Assembly: GCA_905178155.1 (NCBI GenBank)
Contig: CAJINV010000013.1
Coordinates: forward strand, 1,740,281 to 1,804,280
Length of the DNA: 64,000 nt
Direction: 5' to 3'
From: Amoebophrya sp. A120
Taxonomy: Eukaryota > Sar > Dinophyceae > Syndiniales > Amoebophryaceae
Both the position numbers and the translations under genes were made by a program. The notes beneath the pieces were generated by a model that made no database searches, was not told the DNA's origin, and saw only the letters and a program-made list of their open reading frames with translations. Each line of letters begins with the position of its first letter. The first letter of the stretch is position 1. This document shows, piece after piece, positions 10,227 through 20,011 of the stretch.

Positions 10227-11428
10227 ATGAGCAAGACCTCCCCAAACCCCGCCCGGCGTCGCAGTTCTTCTCATAATTTCAAGAAGAAGATTACTGGTTC
10301 GTCGGAAGTGCGGCGGAAACCGTCGCGGAACAAGAGCGCGCGGAACAAGGGACTGACGATACCATCGGCGCGCGGCAGTAGAAGTGGAACAAGCGATGCG
10401 ATCTCAACTTCTGCGCGGGCAAACACAAAAATAAAACCCGCGATGATTGGTTCCCCCCGCCCGGGGACTGTGGTCAGTAGGAGCAAGTCGTTTTATTGCT
10501 GGATGCTGCTGTGCAACTGCATTTCCTCCGTTTTCCAGTTCTGTTACTACACGAAGTTGCTCTTCAACAACTCCACGTCAGTGACAACGAATGCGAACGA
10601 GCTGATCTTTTGCGAACTGGTGCTGGCGATGTTCAAAATGTCAGTGGAACTTTACTACAAGGACTGGCGGTTAGATCGCTGGGATTTACACATCCACCAC
10701 TTTCTTTCGTTCCTGGCCACGGCGCTGTGTCTGGAATGGATCGAATGGAAATCCTTCCCCGCGAAGAAATACAGCGAATTGGTGGTCCACGGGTTGAGTA
10801 TCCACTTCGCTTTAGTTTTCACGTCCGTGAAGCGAATTTTCACGGTCACGGGGGTTTCCGCGCCGGGAATTTTGAATAAGGTCGACACCGTGGACGAGTG
10901 GCTGAAGCGAAACTTCTCGTTGGAGGTGAGAAAATATCAAGTGCAAAAATGTCTGGGTCTGGAAGAGTGCATGTCTGTCATGCTTGTCTAGCATGACCCT
11001 TAAATCTGTCATGCACGTTACCAAAGAGCTTCATTTTTCTGTGATGCAGAAACGCAGTTTGTCATGCAGAATAGGCAACACATAGAAGCTCAGAAACTTG
11101 TCATGCTGCGCCAGCATTTGTGGCCTCATTATGAGACGCCACCCAGCATCACAAGTTTCCAGACCCAGACATTTTTACACTTGATAGAAAACTGCTCGAT
11201 TCGATTTCGCAGCAGGTGTTGCTCCTCGTTTGGCTACCGGTTGTCGGGTTCAGATCTCTCGGGATTCTCTACTACGGGCTCTTCAAGTACGAGAACTCGC
11301 TCGTCGTACTGGTGTTCGGCGTGCTGTTTCTCATGCTAGATTTGAACTGGACAAGGTGGGACCTGTACAGGGAGGCGGCGGCGGGAATCGTGGCGAGGCT
11401 GGGTAGTTACAGGAGGAAAAAGGCGTAA
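10227..11428 (+). CDS. TLC-like (TRAM-LAG1-CLN8) multipass membrane protein, split by an introner
   Basis: Exons 10227-10934 and 11192-11428 give 314 residues if the inserted element and one target copy are removed. The first 85 residues are basic and Ser-rich. At least six hydrophobic helices follow: FYCWMLLCNCISSVF, LIFCELVLAMFKMSVEL, HHFLSFLATALCLEW, LVVHGLSIHFALVFTSVKR, VLLLVWLPVVGFRSLGIL and VVLVFGVLFLMLDLNW. The His pair before the third helix, the S-E-L helix and the final L-N-x-x-R/W pattern are typical of TLC domains (ceramide synthases, TRAM, CLN8, TMEM56), which act in ER lipid metabolism or sensing. I see these only by eye. A canonical GT-AG splice, 10926-11215, also keeps the frame and would delete eleven residues (VRKLLDSISQQ), so the true product is ambiguous. 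Confidence 0.6.
10935..11186 (+). mobile_element. Introner element 1 (252 bp, TIRs, GAAAA target duplication)
   Basis: The left end TATCAAGTGCAAAAATGTCT and the reverse complement of the right end, TATCAAGTGTAAAAATGTCT, match at 19 of 20 positions and the match continues to about 30 bp. Both flanks carry GAAAA (10930-10934 and 11187-11191). The inside has repeated TGTCATGC/GCATGACA words and no coding capacity. Removing the element and one flank restores a continuous reading frame in the TLC-like gene, so it acts as an intron. It is therefore a non-autonomous DNA-transposon-like intron. Confidence 0.85.
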
Positions 11429-11502
11429 AGGTAACCTAGATCTACTACTAGATCGCGATAACCATACCGCACGGTAGAAGGGAAGGGAAGCTGCACCTGA
11501 AG

Positions 11503-11937
11503 ATGAAAACGATGTTTCAGAGAACAAAGGACTGTCGGGCTATATTGCTTGATGTCAACCACAATGTGAAGAAGTACAGCAGAAAATGGTACTATTACAC
11601 ATCAAACTCCCACGAGGACAAGCTCATGCGACGGGACGAGCACCCTACGCGTACTAGAAAACACTGGCAGAGGCCGCATCTCTACGTCAAAGTAGTTTTT
11701 CTTTGTTCGACATCTCCCGTTGGCTATGACAAGGAGTCGGTTTTTATCAGCCATTCTAGCTACGAAGCGATGATCTCTTTCGGTTATTCCAGCAGCTCTG
11801 CCGCGGCATTACCCCCGAACAAATCGGTTTTGCTCCCTCATGCGGTGGTTCAGTCACAGTTTTCGCCACGGTCAGATCTTCCAACTACTGTTTCCTTTAT
11901 CGGAAGCAAACCGCAAAGGAGCCCCAAGCAGGAGTGA
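11503..11937 (+). CDS. Doubtful open frame, 144 aa
   Basis: A frame starting MKTMFQRTKDCRAILLD, basic in its first half and Ser/Pro-rich in its second. It has no motif, signal peptide or relative in the window. It fills the space between the TLC-like gene and the first DoxX-like gene and may simply be UTR sequence. Listed because no better gene occupies 11429-12041. Confidence 0.2.
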   Translation: MKTMFQRTKDCRAILLDVNHNVKKYSRKWYYYTSNSHEDKLMRRDEHPTRTRKHWQRPHLYVKVVFLCSTSPVGYDKESVFISHSSYEAMISFGYSSSSAAALPPNKSVLLPHAVVQSQFSPRSDLPTTVSFIGSKPQRSPKQE

Positions 11938-12041
11938 TAAGCACGTAGTGAATAACAACATAACAGAATCCCAAGAGAGAATAAGAGTTTTCTAAAAGAT
12001 CCTAGCAAGTCATTTAGAAAAAGCAGCTCCGTAACTTAACA

Positions 12042-12904
12042 ATGGCGAACGTTTTTCCACCGGTTGTGTCATCAATGTTCGACCCCAACGCGGCCGCCCC
12101 TGCTGCCCAAGCGGTTGCAAATGTACCCCTACAGGAGCTGCCAACTACGACGAATGTCTACGGTACCGCGCTGCAGTATGTTCAAATGTTGGCAGAAAGC
12201 CCAGGCGCATGCTGCACTGCCGCAGCGGTGACGGTGGTGGTGGCGCAGGCACTGGTGAACTTGTGGATCTGGTCCGTATGGACGTGGAGGTACGTATGTA
12301 AGCGGAATGAAAAATTGTGCTTCTACATGTTGACAGATCTCGTATCATTTAGCAAATTCTGCATCTTCCCAAATTCTACTTTCCCACACGCTCTCTAAAG
12401 TACTTCTATGCTTCGTGTTTTAAATAATTTTTCAGGTTTGCCCAACCTACTTCCTTTCGCGGTGGCGCCGCGGATTCCCTGCTGAAAGAGTTCGAGACCT
12501 ACGGGTACGGGCCAGACATGATGAAGTTTGTCGGTTTCGTGAAACTCGGCGCCGCCACACTTTTACCCCTGGCGGTTATGGACCCGGGCTGCGATTATTT
12601 GCTGTTTCTCTCCTCCGGGGTGTTGCTCTTCCTCATGGTCGTCGCGATTGTCTCGCACTTCAAAGTAAACGACCCGATCAGCCGGAACTTTCCCGCCGGC
12701 TGCATGGCGGTGCTCTCCCTGTACGCACTCGTCATGGGGCTGGAAAAAGGAAGCTCCTACGAGGCGTTTTCCTTTTGGCGGGTGCTGGTGGGCATCGTGC
12801 TGCTCGCCGCCGACGGCTACATGTGGTATGACGCAAAGTACAAGTCCAAGGCGTACGCGACTGTCCCGGCGAGCGACAACGTCTTTTTCAAAATGGTGGA
12901 GTGA
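12042..12904 (+). CDS. DoxX-like membrane protein, paralogue 1 (two exons)
   Basis: Exons 12042-12289 and 12436-12904 encode 238 residues; the GT-AG intron is in phase 2. The segment LWIWSVWTWR just before the splice and EFETYGYGPDMMKFVGFVKLG after it are shared with the gene at 22668, so the two are paralogues. The order of features (a first helix with W-x-W, a tyrosine-glycine-P loop, a Gly-rich helix with LGAATLLPL, then LFLMVVAIVSHFKVNDP) resembles the DoxX-like family of four-helix membrane proteins. Members are linked to quinone or sulfur chemistry in prokaryotes; function in protists is unknown. This copy has a 60-residue N-terminal extension rich in Ala and Pro that the paralogue lacks. 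Confidence 0.65.
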
Positions 12905-13813
12905 GACTAGTAAGCAGCCATGATATTTTTACATTGAAATCCGCTTATCCACAGAACGACGAGAGTTCAAAGAAAAAGAACAAGATTTGTGCAGTTGCGA
13001 AGAGGACATTATTTTCCCATCTGGCTTTCGTTGAGACTCTTTCACGGGTTTCTTCCTGCTGGAGTACTTGATAAAAGACCAATATGGTGCTAGCGACGAG
13101 CCAATGGTTATAAAATTGGCCTGTGCGACAACAGGACCAGCTTTTATTGAAACAAATTTGCCTCCACCACAGCACGAAAACTCGCTCGGAGGCGCAAGTT
13201 TGGTTTCACCACGAAATGATGCGAATAAGGAAGTCGAAATTCATCTGGTATATAGAGGAAGAAAAATCTTGCTAACGCAGCCCAACTCGAAATCGTAGAT
13301 ACACCCCTGATGATATCAAAACTTTTGTAGCCACCGTAGCTTGTTATCCGCAAGAGAATCAAATTTCGAGAGCCGCTCGCAGCTTTTGCGTTTCAGTAAT
13401 GCTAAATTGCGGCTTTGTTGTTGTTCGCTAGACAATTACATGGAAAAAGTACCTCATTCGCCAGAATCTCTGCGAGGCGAGAGTGAGATCGCAAGAGTAG
13501 GAGCGAGCTGTCTGCTTCGAGTCTTGCTGGTGAGGGAAAGAGGGAAGTCGGAATGAATCGATTGGGTAAGAAAGTGTTTCTGCTAGGGCTGTCGAAGAAA
13601 TTCGTATCCGTTGAATTTCGGTGCTCGTCGTAGGAACACGAATATCTACCACTCTTGTGACGTTGTCCCACACACCATTGTACGGTAGTCGTAGTCTAGC
13701 GAGAAATTATGAGAAATACGTGAAAGCTAGCATGGTAAAACCACTAATACCATCACCAATGTGACAAAGTTGTGAACATCATCAAAAGCGAAAATTATTA
13801 CCCCCAAGAACTG
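12905..13813. other. Spacer without recognised gene
   Basis: Several short frames on both strands (for example 13068-13298 and 13341-13556) show no motif or splice connection to the neighbours. Nothing supported. Confidence 0.4.
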
Positions 13814-16800
13814 ATGCAGGGTATCACTATCAGCACCCGTCGAACGGCGCTGCTGCTCCTCCACGGCTGCGCGGTGGTGGTCCATGCGGTGTTGCAGGAG
13901 CAGTTTGTTGACGATAATGCGCAGCTGGATCACGAACAGAATCTACTTGCCGTTACGCCCGACGGCGGACTGGAGCTTCTCCTGGGGGAGTCGAGTTCTA
14001 CGGAACAACTGCGGAACGAACTCCACACGACCCGAGCGACGGAGTCCACCGATGAGCTTCCTCTAGAAGGGCAAGAGGGTAGCTACCACGAGGAAAGGGC
14101 GAGAGGTTCGCAGCCCCCCGACATCTTCACGGCACCGCCCAGCAACGAAGAATTGTCCATCGCGCACGAGTCCTTTCTCGAACAAGCAACGACGCAGGCA
14201 CGACAAGCGACGACCCATAATCAGGCACAGAGCCAAAACCAACAACAGCAGGAGAGTAAAGAGCAAATCTCCATCGGGCGAGAAAGTAAGGAGATGCACC
14301 AATTGGTAATGGAACAAGAGCAGCAGAAGAATAAAGTGTCAACGAAAGTAGAGCAGCAAACAAGGCTGCTGCACCTGGAGAAGCAAAAGCACCTCCAAAA
14401 GCAGAAGTGGATGTTCGACTGGCGATGGAATCGAGCAATCGAGAAGAGCATCCAAGGCAACGCGGAAAAGGCGAGGCGGAAATTGGAAAAGCTGGAAAAG
14501 GAAAGAAACAGGCCGAGTAGCGACCAACTGCTGCAGTTTCTGGAGCTAGACCAGGGGAATTTGACCAGCCTAGGTACGGTAAGGGGAATAAACTGTCGCA
14601 GTCTCAACTTGTAATTTGCGGAAAAATCTTCTTGACACTGTTTTTTTGTCATGCTTTGACAGGCAAGACAGGCACGTGATGTTTCCTCCTGCGTCTGCCG
14701 CATTTTCACATACAGATTAAGATTTTGTTTGTCACGCCGATCGAATTTCTTTGTGTTGCTGAGTCTGCAATAACGGTTCGAGACTGGTGGGACAGTTTTT
14801 TCCTGCGATAGATGCAGCTTTCGATCGGGAAATGGGCGAAGAAATGGCTGGGAGAAGTGGCGATCACGAGCAGAGCACTCTAGATTCGACGGCGCACGGA
14901 ACAAATCTTGTCGAAGCAAACAACAAGGAAAACAACGAGACGACGAGCTCTGCTTCTCCAGGACTACTAGCGCCAGCCTCTTCCGCTGACATCGTCGCGG
15001 ACTTTTCCGCTGTGGTCATGGGAAATCTGAAACCCTTTCTCCACGACGTGGTTCCGGCCGCGTTGGAAAAGTTCAAGAACCAGCGGAAAAAGTTGCAGAA
15101 ACTCGAGTCGAAGGTGAGCCGGGCTTTGAAAGCGCTTGAGGGACTGGATTTCAACGACCTGAACGAAGCGGAGTCCAAGTCGAATTTGCAAACCATGAAG
15201 ACAGCGGCCGCCATGATGACGAAAAAGTTGGTCGACGCCGCCAGCAAGGTCCGGGACTACTTGAAAAAGAAGATCAGAAACCTCCGGGAAGTTGTGGGCC
15301 GTAACTCGACTTCGGATCATGGTTCGGCGGGCGAAGAGCATCAAATTGTTTCGCCTGCTGTGGGGGAGGAGGGTCTTTCAAGCACAAATTTCCAAGTCGA
15401 TGACGAAGTGGTTTTTAAAGCGGACTTGAAAGAAGATGACGATGGTAACAGCAGCGTTCCCGGACGAGGAAAAAGTAGCGTCGAAAAATCCAAGACGTTT
15501 CATCCCGGCGGCACTGTGTCCTCGGACACGACAACATCTTCGACCAAAAATCAGTGCAGCGACCGGTTCTTGCGAATTTGGAAAATTTCACGCGTAAACG
15601 AGGAGCAGCACACCGTGGATCTGCGGTCCACCGGTGGAATCATAATGAGGCTGGGCGACTCGACGTCGCCGGAAAGAGCGGTTGAGGATGAATATGTCAA
15701 CTACATCGAAAGAAGCGTGAACACCACGCAGTTGATTCAAAAGCACCTTGTGCAGCAAGAGCAGCAAACCCTACCGATCCGGGTCCAGGGCTTGGCCGAA
15801 GCGGCCGGCGTTGCGTTCGACCACCCCAGCGCGACACTCTGGAACCACGTCTCGAAACTGGTGCCGCGGTTCGACAACGGGCAGACTCTCCTGAAGGAGA
15901 ACGACGAGGTCGTTGGGTTGTTTTTCGGCGACGGCAGCAATACTGACAAGAGCAACAAAGTCCTATGCACTGCAAAAGTATCGTATTCGTATAAATGCAT
16001 ATACAAATTTGAGAAATAAAATTTGTGATGCGGATTTACCTTAAGAAAAAGATTTGTAATGCATGACTGCAATACGAGTGCGATACTTTTGCACAGGATA
16101 AGTCCACTCGCTGGACGATGATGACGAGTATTCCTCGTGGCTTATTCTAAGTGAAAAACGTCCCCACCCCAGAGTTTTCATGCAAATCTGCATGCCAAAA
16201 AAGTTTCTCATGCGGAGCGCCACGAGGGGCGTTTTCTTGTCGTGTTTTGGAATTTGTGATGCTATAATCAGCATGATATACTAGATTTGTGATGCTGCTG
16301 AACTGCCTAAAGAGGATGACACATCGAGGACAAACTTGTCATGCCCAACGACCAAAGCTGGCTGATTTGTCTAGCGGATTTCCCATCTTGACTCTGGTGT
16401 GGGGACGTTTTTACAAATGATATGGCTCGCGAACGACGTCGGAAGCCTGAAGATGGCGGAGGTGCTCGACCTGGTCCGGGCCAAGAATTTTTCCGGCATC
16501 AAGATCCGACGGAAAAACTCCCCGGTGGAGAAGAATGGTGGTGGTGGCAAAGAAGGTGCTGGCGCGTCGAGCAGTCCCGGTCCGGAGTTGATGCAGAAGG
16601 ACCCAGAAGTGGAGGAGAAGTTGGTGTTTTTCCGCGACCTAATTTCCCGGAAAATCTACTCTTCGCTCCGCAGTAGGACGTCGACCACGGGCGGCGCGGC
16701 TGAGCCTGATGTTCACGCCTCGGGCGGCGACGGTGCAAAAGTTGCCGTTGAGACGGAAGTGAATCTGAATCTGCAGGCGGTGGGTATCTTGTTCGGCGTG

Positions 16801-18664
16801 GAGGTTTGGAAAACGGAAAAGCAAAAAGCGAAAGCCTCTTCTCCAAGAACATCCTCTAAGCGCACTACCTTCACGGTTCGCGGCCAGACCATCCCGATTG
16901 CGATTGGAGCGAGAAAAGCGCGGACGGCGGGAGCTGCGGAGAAAGAGCAAGAAGCGGTTGTTTCCACAACTGGGCTGTCCGTCTGCAGCAGCACGTCTCA
17001 GTTCGTTCCACGGGGTTCGAGACTCCTGTCCGTGACGGACGGGCGTAACGAAACGCACGATGCGAAAGCAGTGGAGGAGAAGATCCAGCGGTATTTGTCG
17101 GCGGCAGCTAGGAAAAGAACCAAATTCGAGAAAATTTTTAAGAGCAAAGCAGCGGGGGATGATATGAAAAACAAAAACGTCGAAAGTGCAGGAGCGCACG
17201 ACAAGGCACCAGGAGGCGGTAGTGCTGCGGAAGATGGAAATAAAGTGAAATCCTTCTACTATGATGTGGGGGAGGTTTTGCCGCATGTGATGCCTGCGCC
17301 GCTCTTGTTGAATTTTGAGACGGTCCGCTACACGTACCCGGGGGAACTTGAGGAGCTGATGGAGGAAGAGGACGGCGATGAAGCCGCGCAAGAGCAAGTA
17401 CCTAGTAGTTCCGCGAAAGACGACCAGCAGAAGTTTCTCACTATGGCAGACCAAGCGATGAAAAGCTATTTCAGCATGGAGGACCTGCTCGACTCCGCAC
17501 ACACACTGGACGAGGGTGGGGAACAAGCGAGCCAAGCGGTTGTGCCCCTACAACCGGGGAACAACAGTTTGTCAACATCTTCCCACACCCCTACTTCTGC
17601 CTCCCCAGCACCCGCGGCATTCATGGAGCTCGTGCATCGTGCGCGCAGCCGCCGGGCCATGATCAGTCAACGGAGTAAAGCAAGAGCAAAGAAGCAACCT
17701 AAGTACCGTGAGCTGGCGGACACCAGCACGAGCGACAACTTTTATCACTGGTTGAAGGAGATTCCGCTGCGGTTATTCGGAATGATCACAACCGATCCGG
17801 CAGTCAAGATACAGGCCGGAGACGGTTCAAGCCAGCTGCAGGTGCAGGCAGCCTATGTTGGGGCGGATTGGTTTTTGTGGATGGTGCTCATCTTCTTTTT
17901 ATTGGGTTTCCTTATTTTCCCGCAATTCTGGGCTGGGCTTCCATTGTTCGGTAGCATCCTCGGCAAGATGGGCCTTGCTCACTCTGCTGGTTTGAGCGGA
18001 TACCTGCCTTTCTGGGGGAAATTTCTAATCACTATCTTTGGAGATCTTTTTGGCCTGGTGAATTGCATGGGGTGCTGTTGGTCCTGGTGGACCCTGTGTG
18101 GCAGAACAACTTCGTACAAGGACTTGAATTGGCAAGGAGACGACAAGCCATTAGCAACCACGTCCGTGGAGTCGCGCGTCTGGGAGCGGGTACGCAACGG
18201 CTTTGGATTCGGAGGTTTGGGGTTGATGGGTTCCACTTACCTACTCTGGGTGAAAACGTCGTCAAGCCATAATCTGATGTCAGGTTTTAGTTTTTATCAC
18301 TACAACAAGTTATTCAGCAAGTTGTGCATCACAAATTTTCTTGGGCTCGTAATTTGTAAGCATGGTCCGCTAAGAGGTATGAACAAGACCGCAAGTCGTG
18401 ACAAAGCGAGTGGCCGTGTTCTTTTGCGCTCTGCAGGGGTCGTTTTTGAGCTGAGGGAGGACCAAGCGCATTAGGAAAGAACTTAGTCCAAAAGCAAAAG
18501 TTTTGTTCCTGGCGGTACTAATGCAGTGCACTTCTATAATGAAAATGAGAATGAGAAGATGCAGAAGGAAAAGTATGCGGGCATCGGGACGGCGTTTTTA
18601 CACAGGATGGTGCTACACCGGCGGCAAAGACGGGCTGTACGATGCTCCCGAGGACGACTACTAG
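13814..18664 (+). CDS. Large secreted or ER membrane protein of unknown family (five exons)
   Basis: Exons 13814-14573, 14812-15963, 16106-16142, 16428-18229 and 18606-18664 join in frame to 1,269 residues. The N-terminus (MQGITISTRRTALLLLHGCA) is a signal peptide. A long Gln/Glu-rich coiled-coil region follows (KEMHQLVMEQEQQKNK, HLEKQKHLQKQKW), then a Lys-rich helical part (KNQRKKLQKLESKVSRALKA). The segment across exons 2-4 (DDDDEYSSWLANDVGSL) is rebuilt only when two introners are removed. A C-terminal membrane part has at least two hydrophobic helices (WFLWMVLIFFLLGFLIF; FLITIFGDLFGLVNCMG) and a glycine-rich tail. No enzymatic motif is seen. The exon 1-2 join and exon 5 are the weakest parts: exon 5 uses a GT-AG intron 18230-18605 that ends in an acidic tail (DGLYDAPEDDY). 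Without that splice the frame runs on to 18474. Confidence 0.55.
14574..14811 (+). other. Intron with decayed terminal inverted repeats
   Basis: GT-AG intron of 238 nt, phase 1. GGAATAAACTGTC near its left end pairs imperfectly with GACAGTTTTTTCC near its right end, suggesting an old introner whose ends have diverged; no target duplication is visible. Confidence 0.45.
15964..16100 (+). mobile_element. Introner element 2 (137 bp, AGTCC target duplication)
   Basis: The left end is TATGCACTGCAAAAGTATCG; the reverse complement of the right end is TATCCTGTGCAAAAGTATCG (16 of 20 identical). AGTCC flanks it at 15959-15963 and 16101-16105. Excision with one AGTCC copy restores the frame K-V-H-S-L-D-D-D-D. 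No GT-AG pair fits these borders exactly, so splicing must be non-canonical or shifted. Confidence 0.85.
16143..16422 (+). mobile_element. Introner element 3 (280 bp, TGGCT target duplication)
   Basis: Starts TATTCTAAGTGAAAAACG and ends CGTTTTTACAAATGATA; a core of about 24 bp (AAAAACGTCCCCAC...CAGAGT) is inverted at both ends. TGGCT flanks it at 16138-16142 and 16423-16427. Excision with one TGGCT restores S-S-W-L-A-N-D. It contains GCATG and TGTGATGC words like the other elements. Borders are non-canonical. Confidence 0.85.
18230..18605 (+). mobile_element. Probable introner element 4 inside the last intron
   Basis: GTGAAAACGTCGTC at 18250 is inverted as GACGGCGTTTTTAC near 18590-18600. 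The surrounding GT-AG intron is 376 nt, and GATGG occurs at both its edges (18225-18229 and 18606-18610), consistent with a target duplication. The TIRs are less perfect than in elements 1-3. Confidence 0.5.
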
Positions 18665-18691
18665 TAGTAATTTACGAGGACTAGTAGTGCA

Positions 18692-18994
18692 TATCCTGAG
18701 AAAAAACATTGAGATACCCAGCCCAACGTCAAGGTGGGAACTTCGCAAGGCATGTCTGGACCTTTTAGCAGGACTCTCGTATGACAAGTTTGGATAAGTA
18801 TGTAGCGCAGGAGTGCATGGCTAGCGGTCCGGCCGCATCACGAACCCACTCGTATATTCTCACTAAAGGATGACAAATTTCCAAATCCGACTAGAATAAT
18901 GCTTTCGATGATAGGGAGCGGCACATTAGGCGTTCCTTCTAGGCATACAAATACGCATGAAAAATTGGGAGGTGGGTACATTTTTTCTCAGGAT
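18692..18994. mobile_element. Introner-like element 5, intergenic or in 3-prime UTR
   Basis: TATCCTGAGAAAAAAC at the left end is inverted as ATTTTTTCTCAGGAT at the right end, 303 bp in all. No clear target duplication. It lies just after the stop of the preceding gene. Confidence 0.5.
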
Positions 18995-20011
18995 GGGTAC
19001 GGAACTCCGACTAGTGTATCTGTATTCATAGCAAATATATCTTGGTCTTGAGCTGGACGAACAATTTTGCGGAGGTTTCTTTAGGTTTGTTTTCCCGCAT
19101 GACCCAGAAGGTTGTGAATGCGAACCGTAGCTGCATCACAAGTTTTGAGAAAGCCCTGGCATGCCTGTCCTGCGTGAGAAATGTCGTCTCCACTGTCCAC
19201 CCAAAGTAGCGAGTATCTCGTCATGCAGTACAGATTTTTGTTATTGTTTCCTCAGCCAGAGGACGTCGCGTGCGCGTCACAAACTCGAACGAGCTTGGAA
19301 ACCCAGATCGATATTTGCCATGCATAATCTACGTCGAGCCACGACCTTCCGGTGGGATCGATCACACACTAACTGGTTTCCGGTGAAGGACTACCTGCGG
19401 AAGATTCGAAGAGATAACAACGGAAGGTGATACTACTGCTATCGCCTACTGACAACTCGAAAATCAAAATAATGAAAACATAAACAGATGTAGAGTCAGA
19501 TACCGATTTTGATTCGATAAGTCACTACTTTCTAGAAGAGGGCGCACTGTTCTTCAGTGAGTATCTTCCACGAGGGCTGCGGAAGAGAAATAACTGAACA
19601 GATGATGGCAGTGATTTCTTTGCATCGTCGCGCAAGTCCGCTTGTTCATGTGGGAGGACTGTAGATACATAGGATTTTTGCACATCTGAGTAGATCATGA
19701 TCGTTGTCAGCAAAAATCTAAAGTCGTAATTTCAATTTTGTTTCTAGCTCATCTACAGTGCTGCATCTCATTCGCAAGGCGCAATCTGTCGGGCTCTACA
19801 ACTCGACCGTACTAGCACCTGCGAATGAACTAGAAAAAGAAAACTTTTGTTTCAGGAGGGTCGCGGCACCTACAAATGCACCGTACGAGATCCTGATGTA
19901 GTCATCGTCTTCGGTGGTTTCTTTTTATGTCGTGCGTACCGTGTTTGTTCTTTGATCGTCGAGCTGGTTCGTCGTCGATTGGTGACGCGACTGCTTGGCT
20001 TGCTGACCAAG
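18995..20011. other. Spacer with one doubtful frame (19161-19430)
   Basis: A frame ending HTNWFPVKDYLRKIRRDNNG at 19428 has protein-like composition and could be an exon tail after the TTTCCTCAG acceptor near 19252, but no upstream exon can be tied to it. The frame leading into the kinesin gene is open from 19847, preceded by a TTTTGTTTCAG sequence that could be an acceptor for a 5-prime UTR intron. Confidence 0.35.

Noticed and set aside
16639-17535. 298-codon minus-strand frame
   Set aside because: Antisense to exon 4 of the large unknown gene, whose + frame gives a coherent protein with membrane segments.
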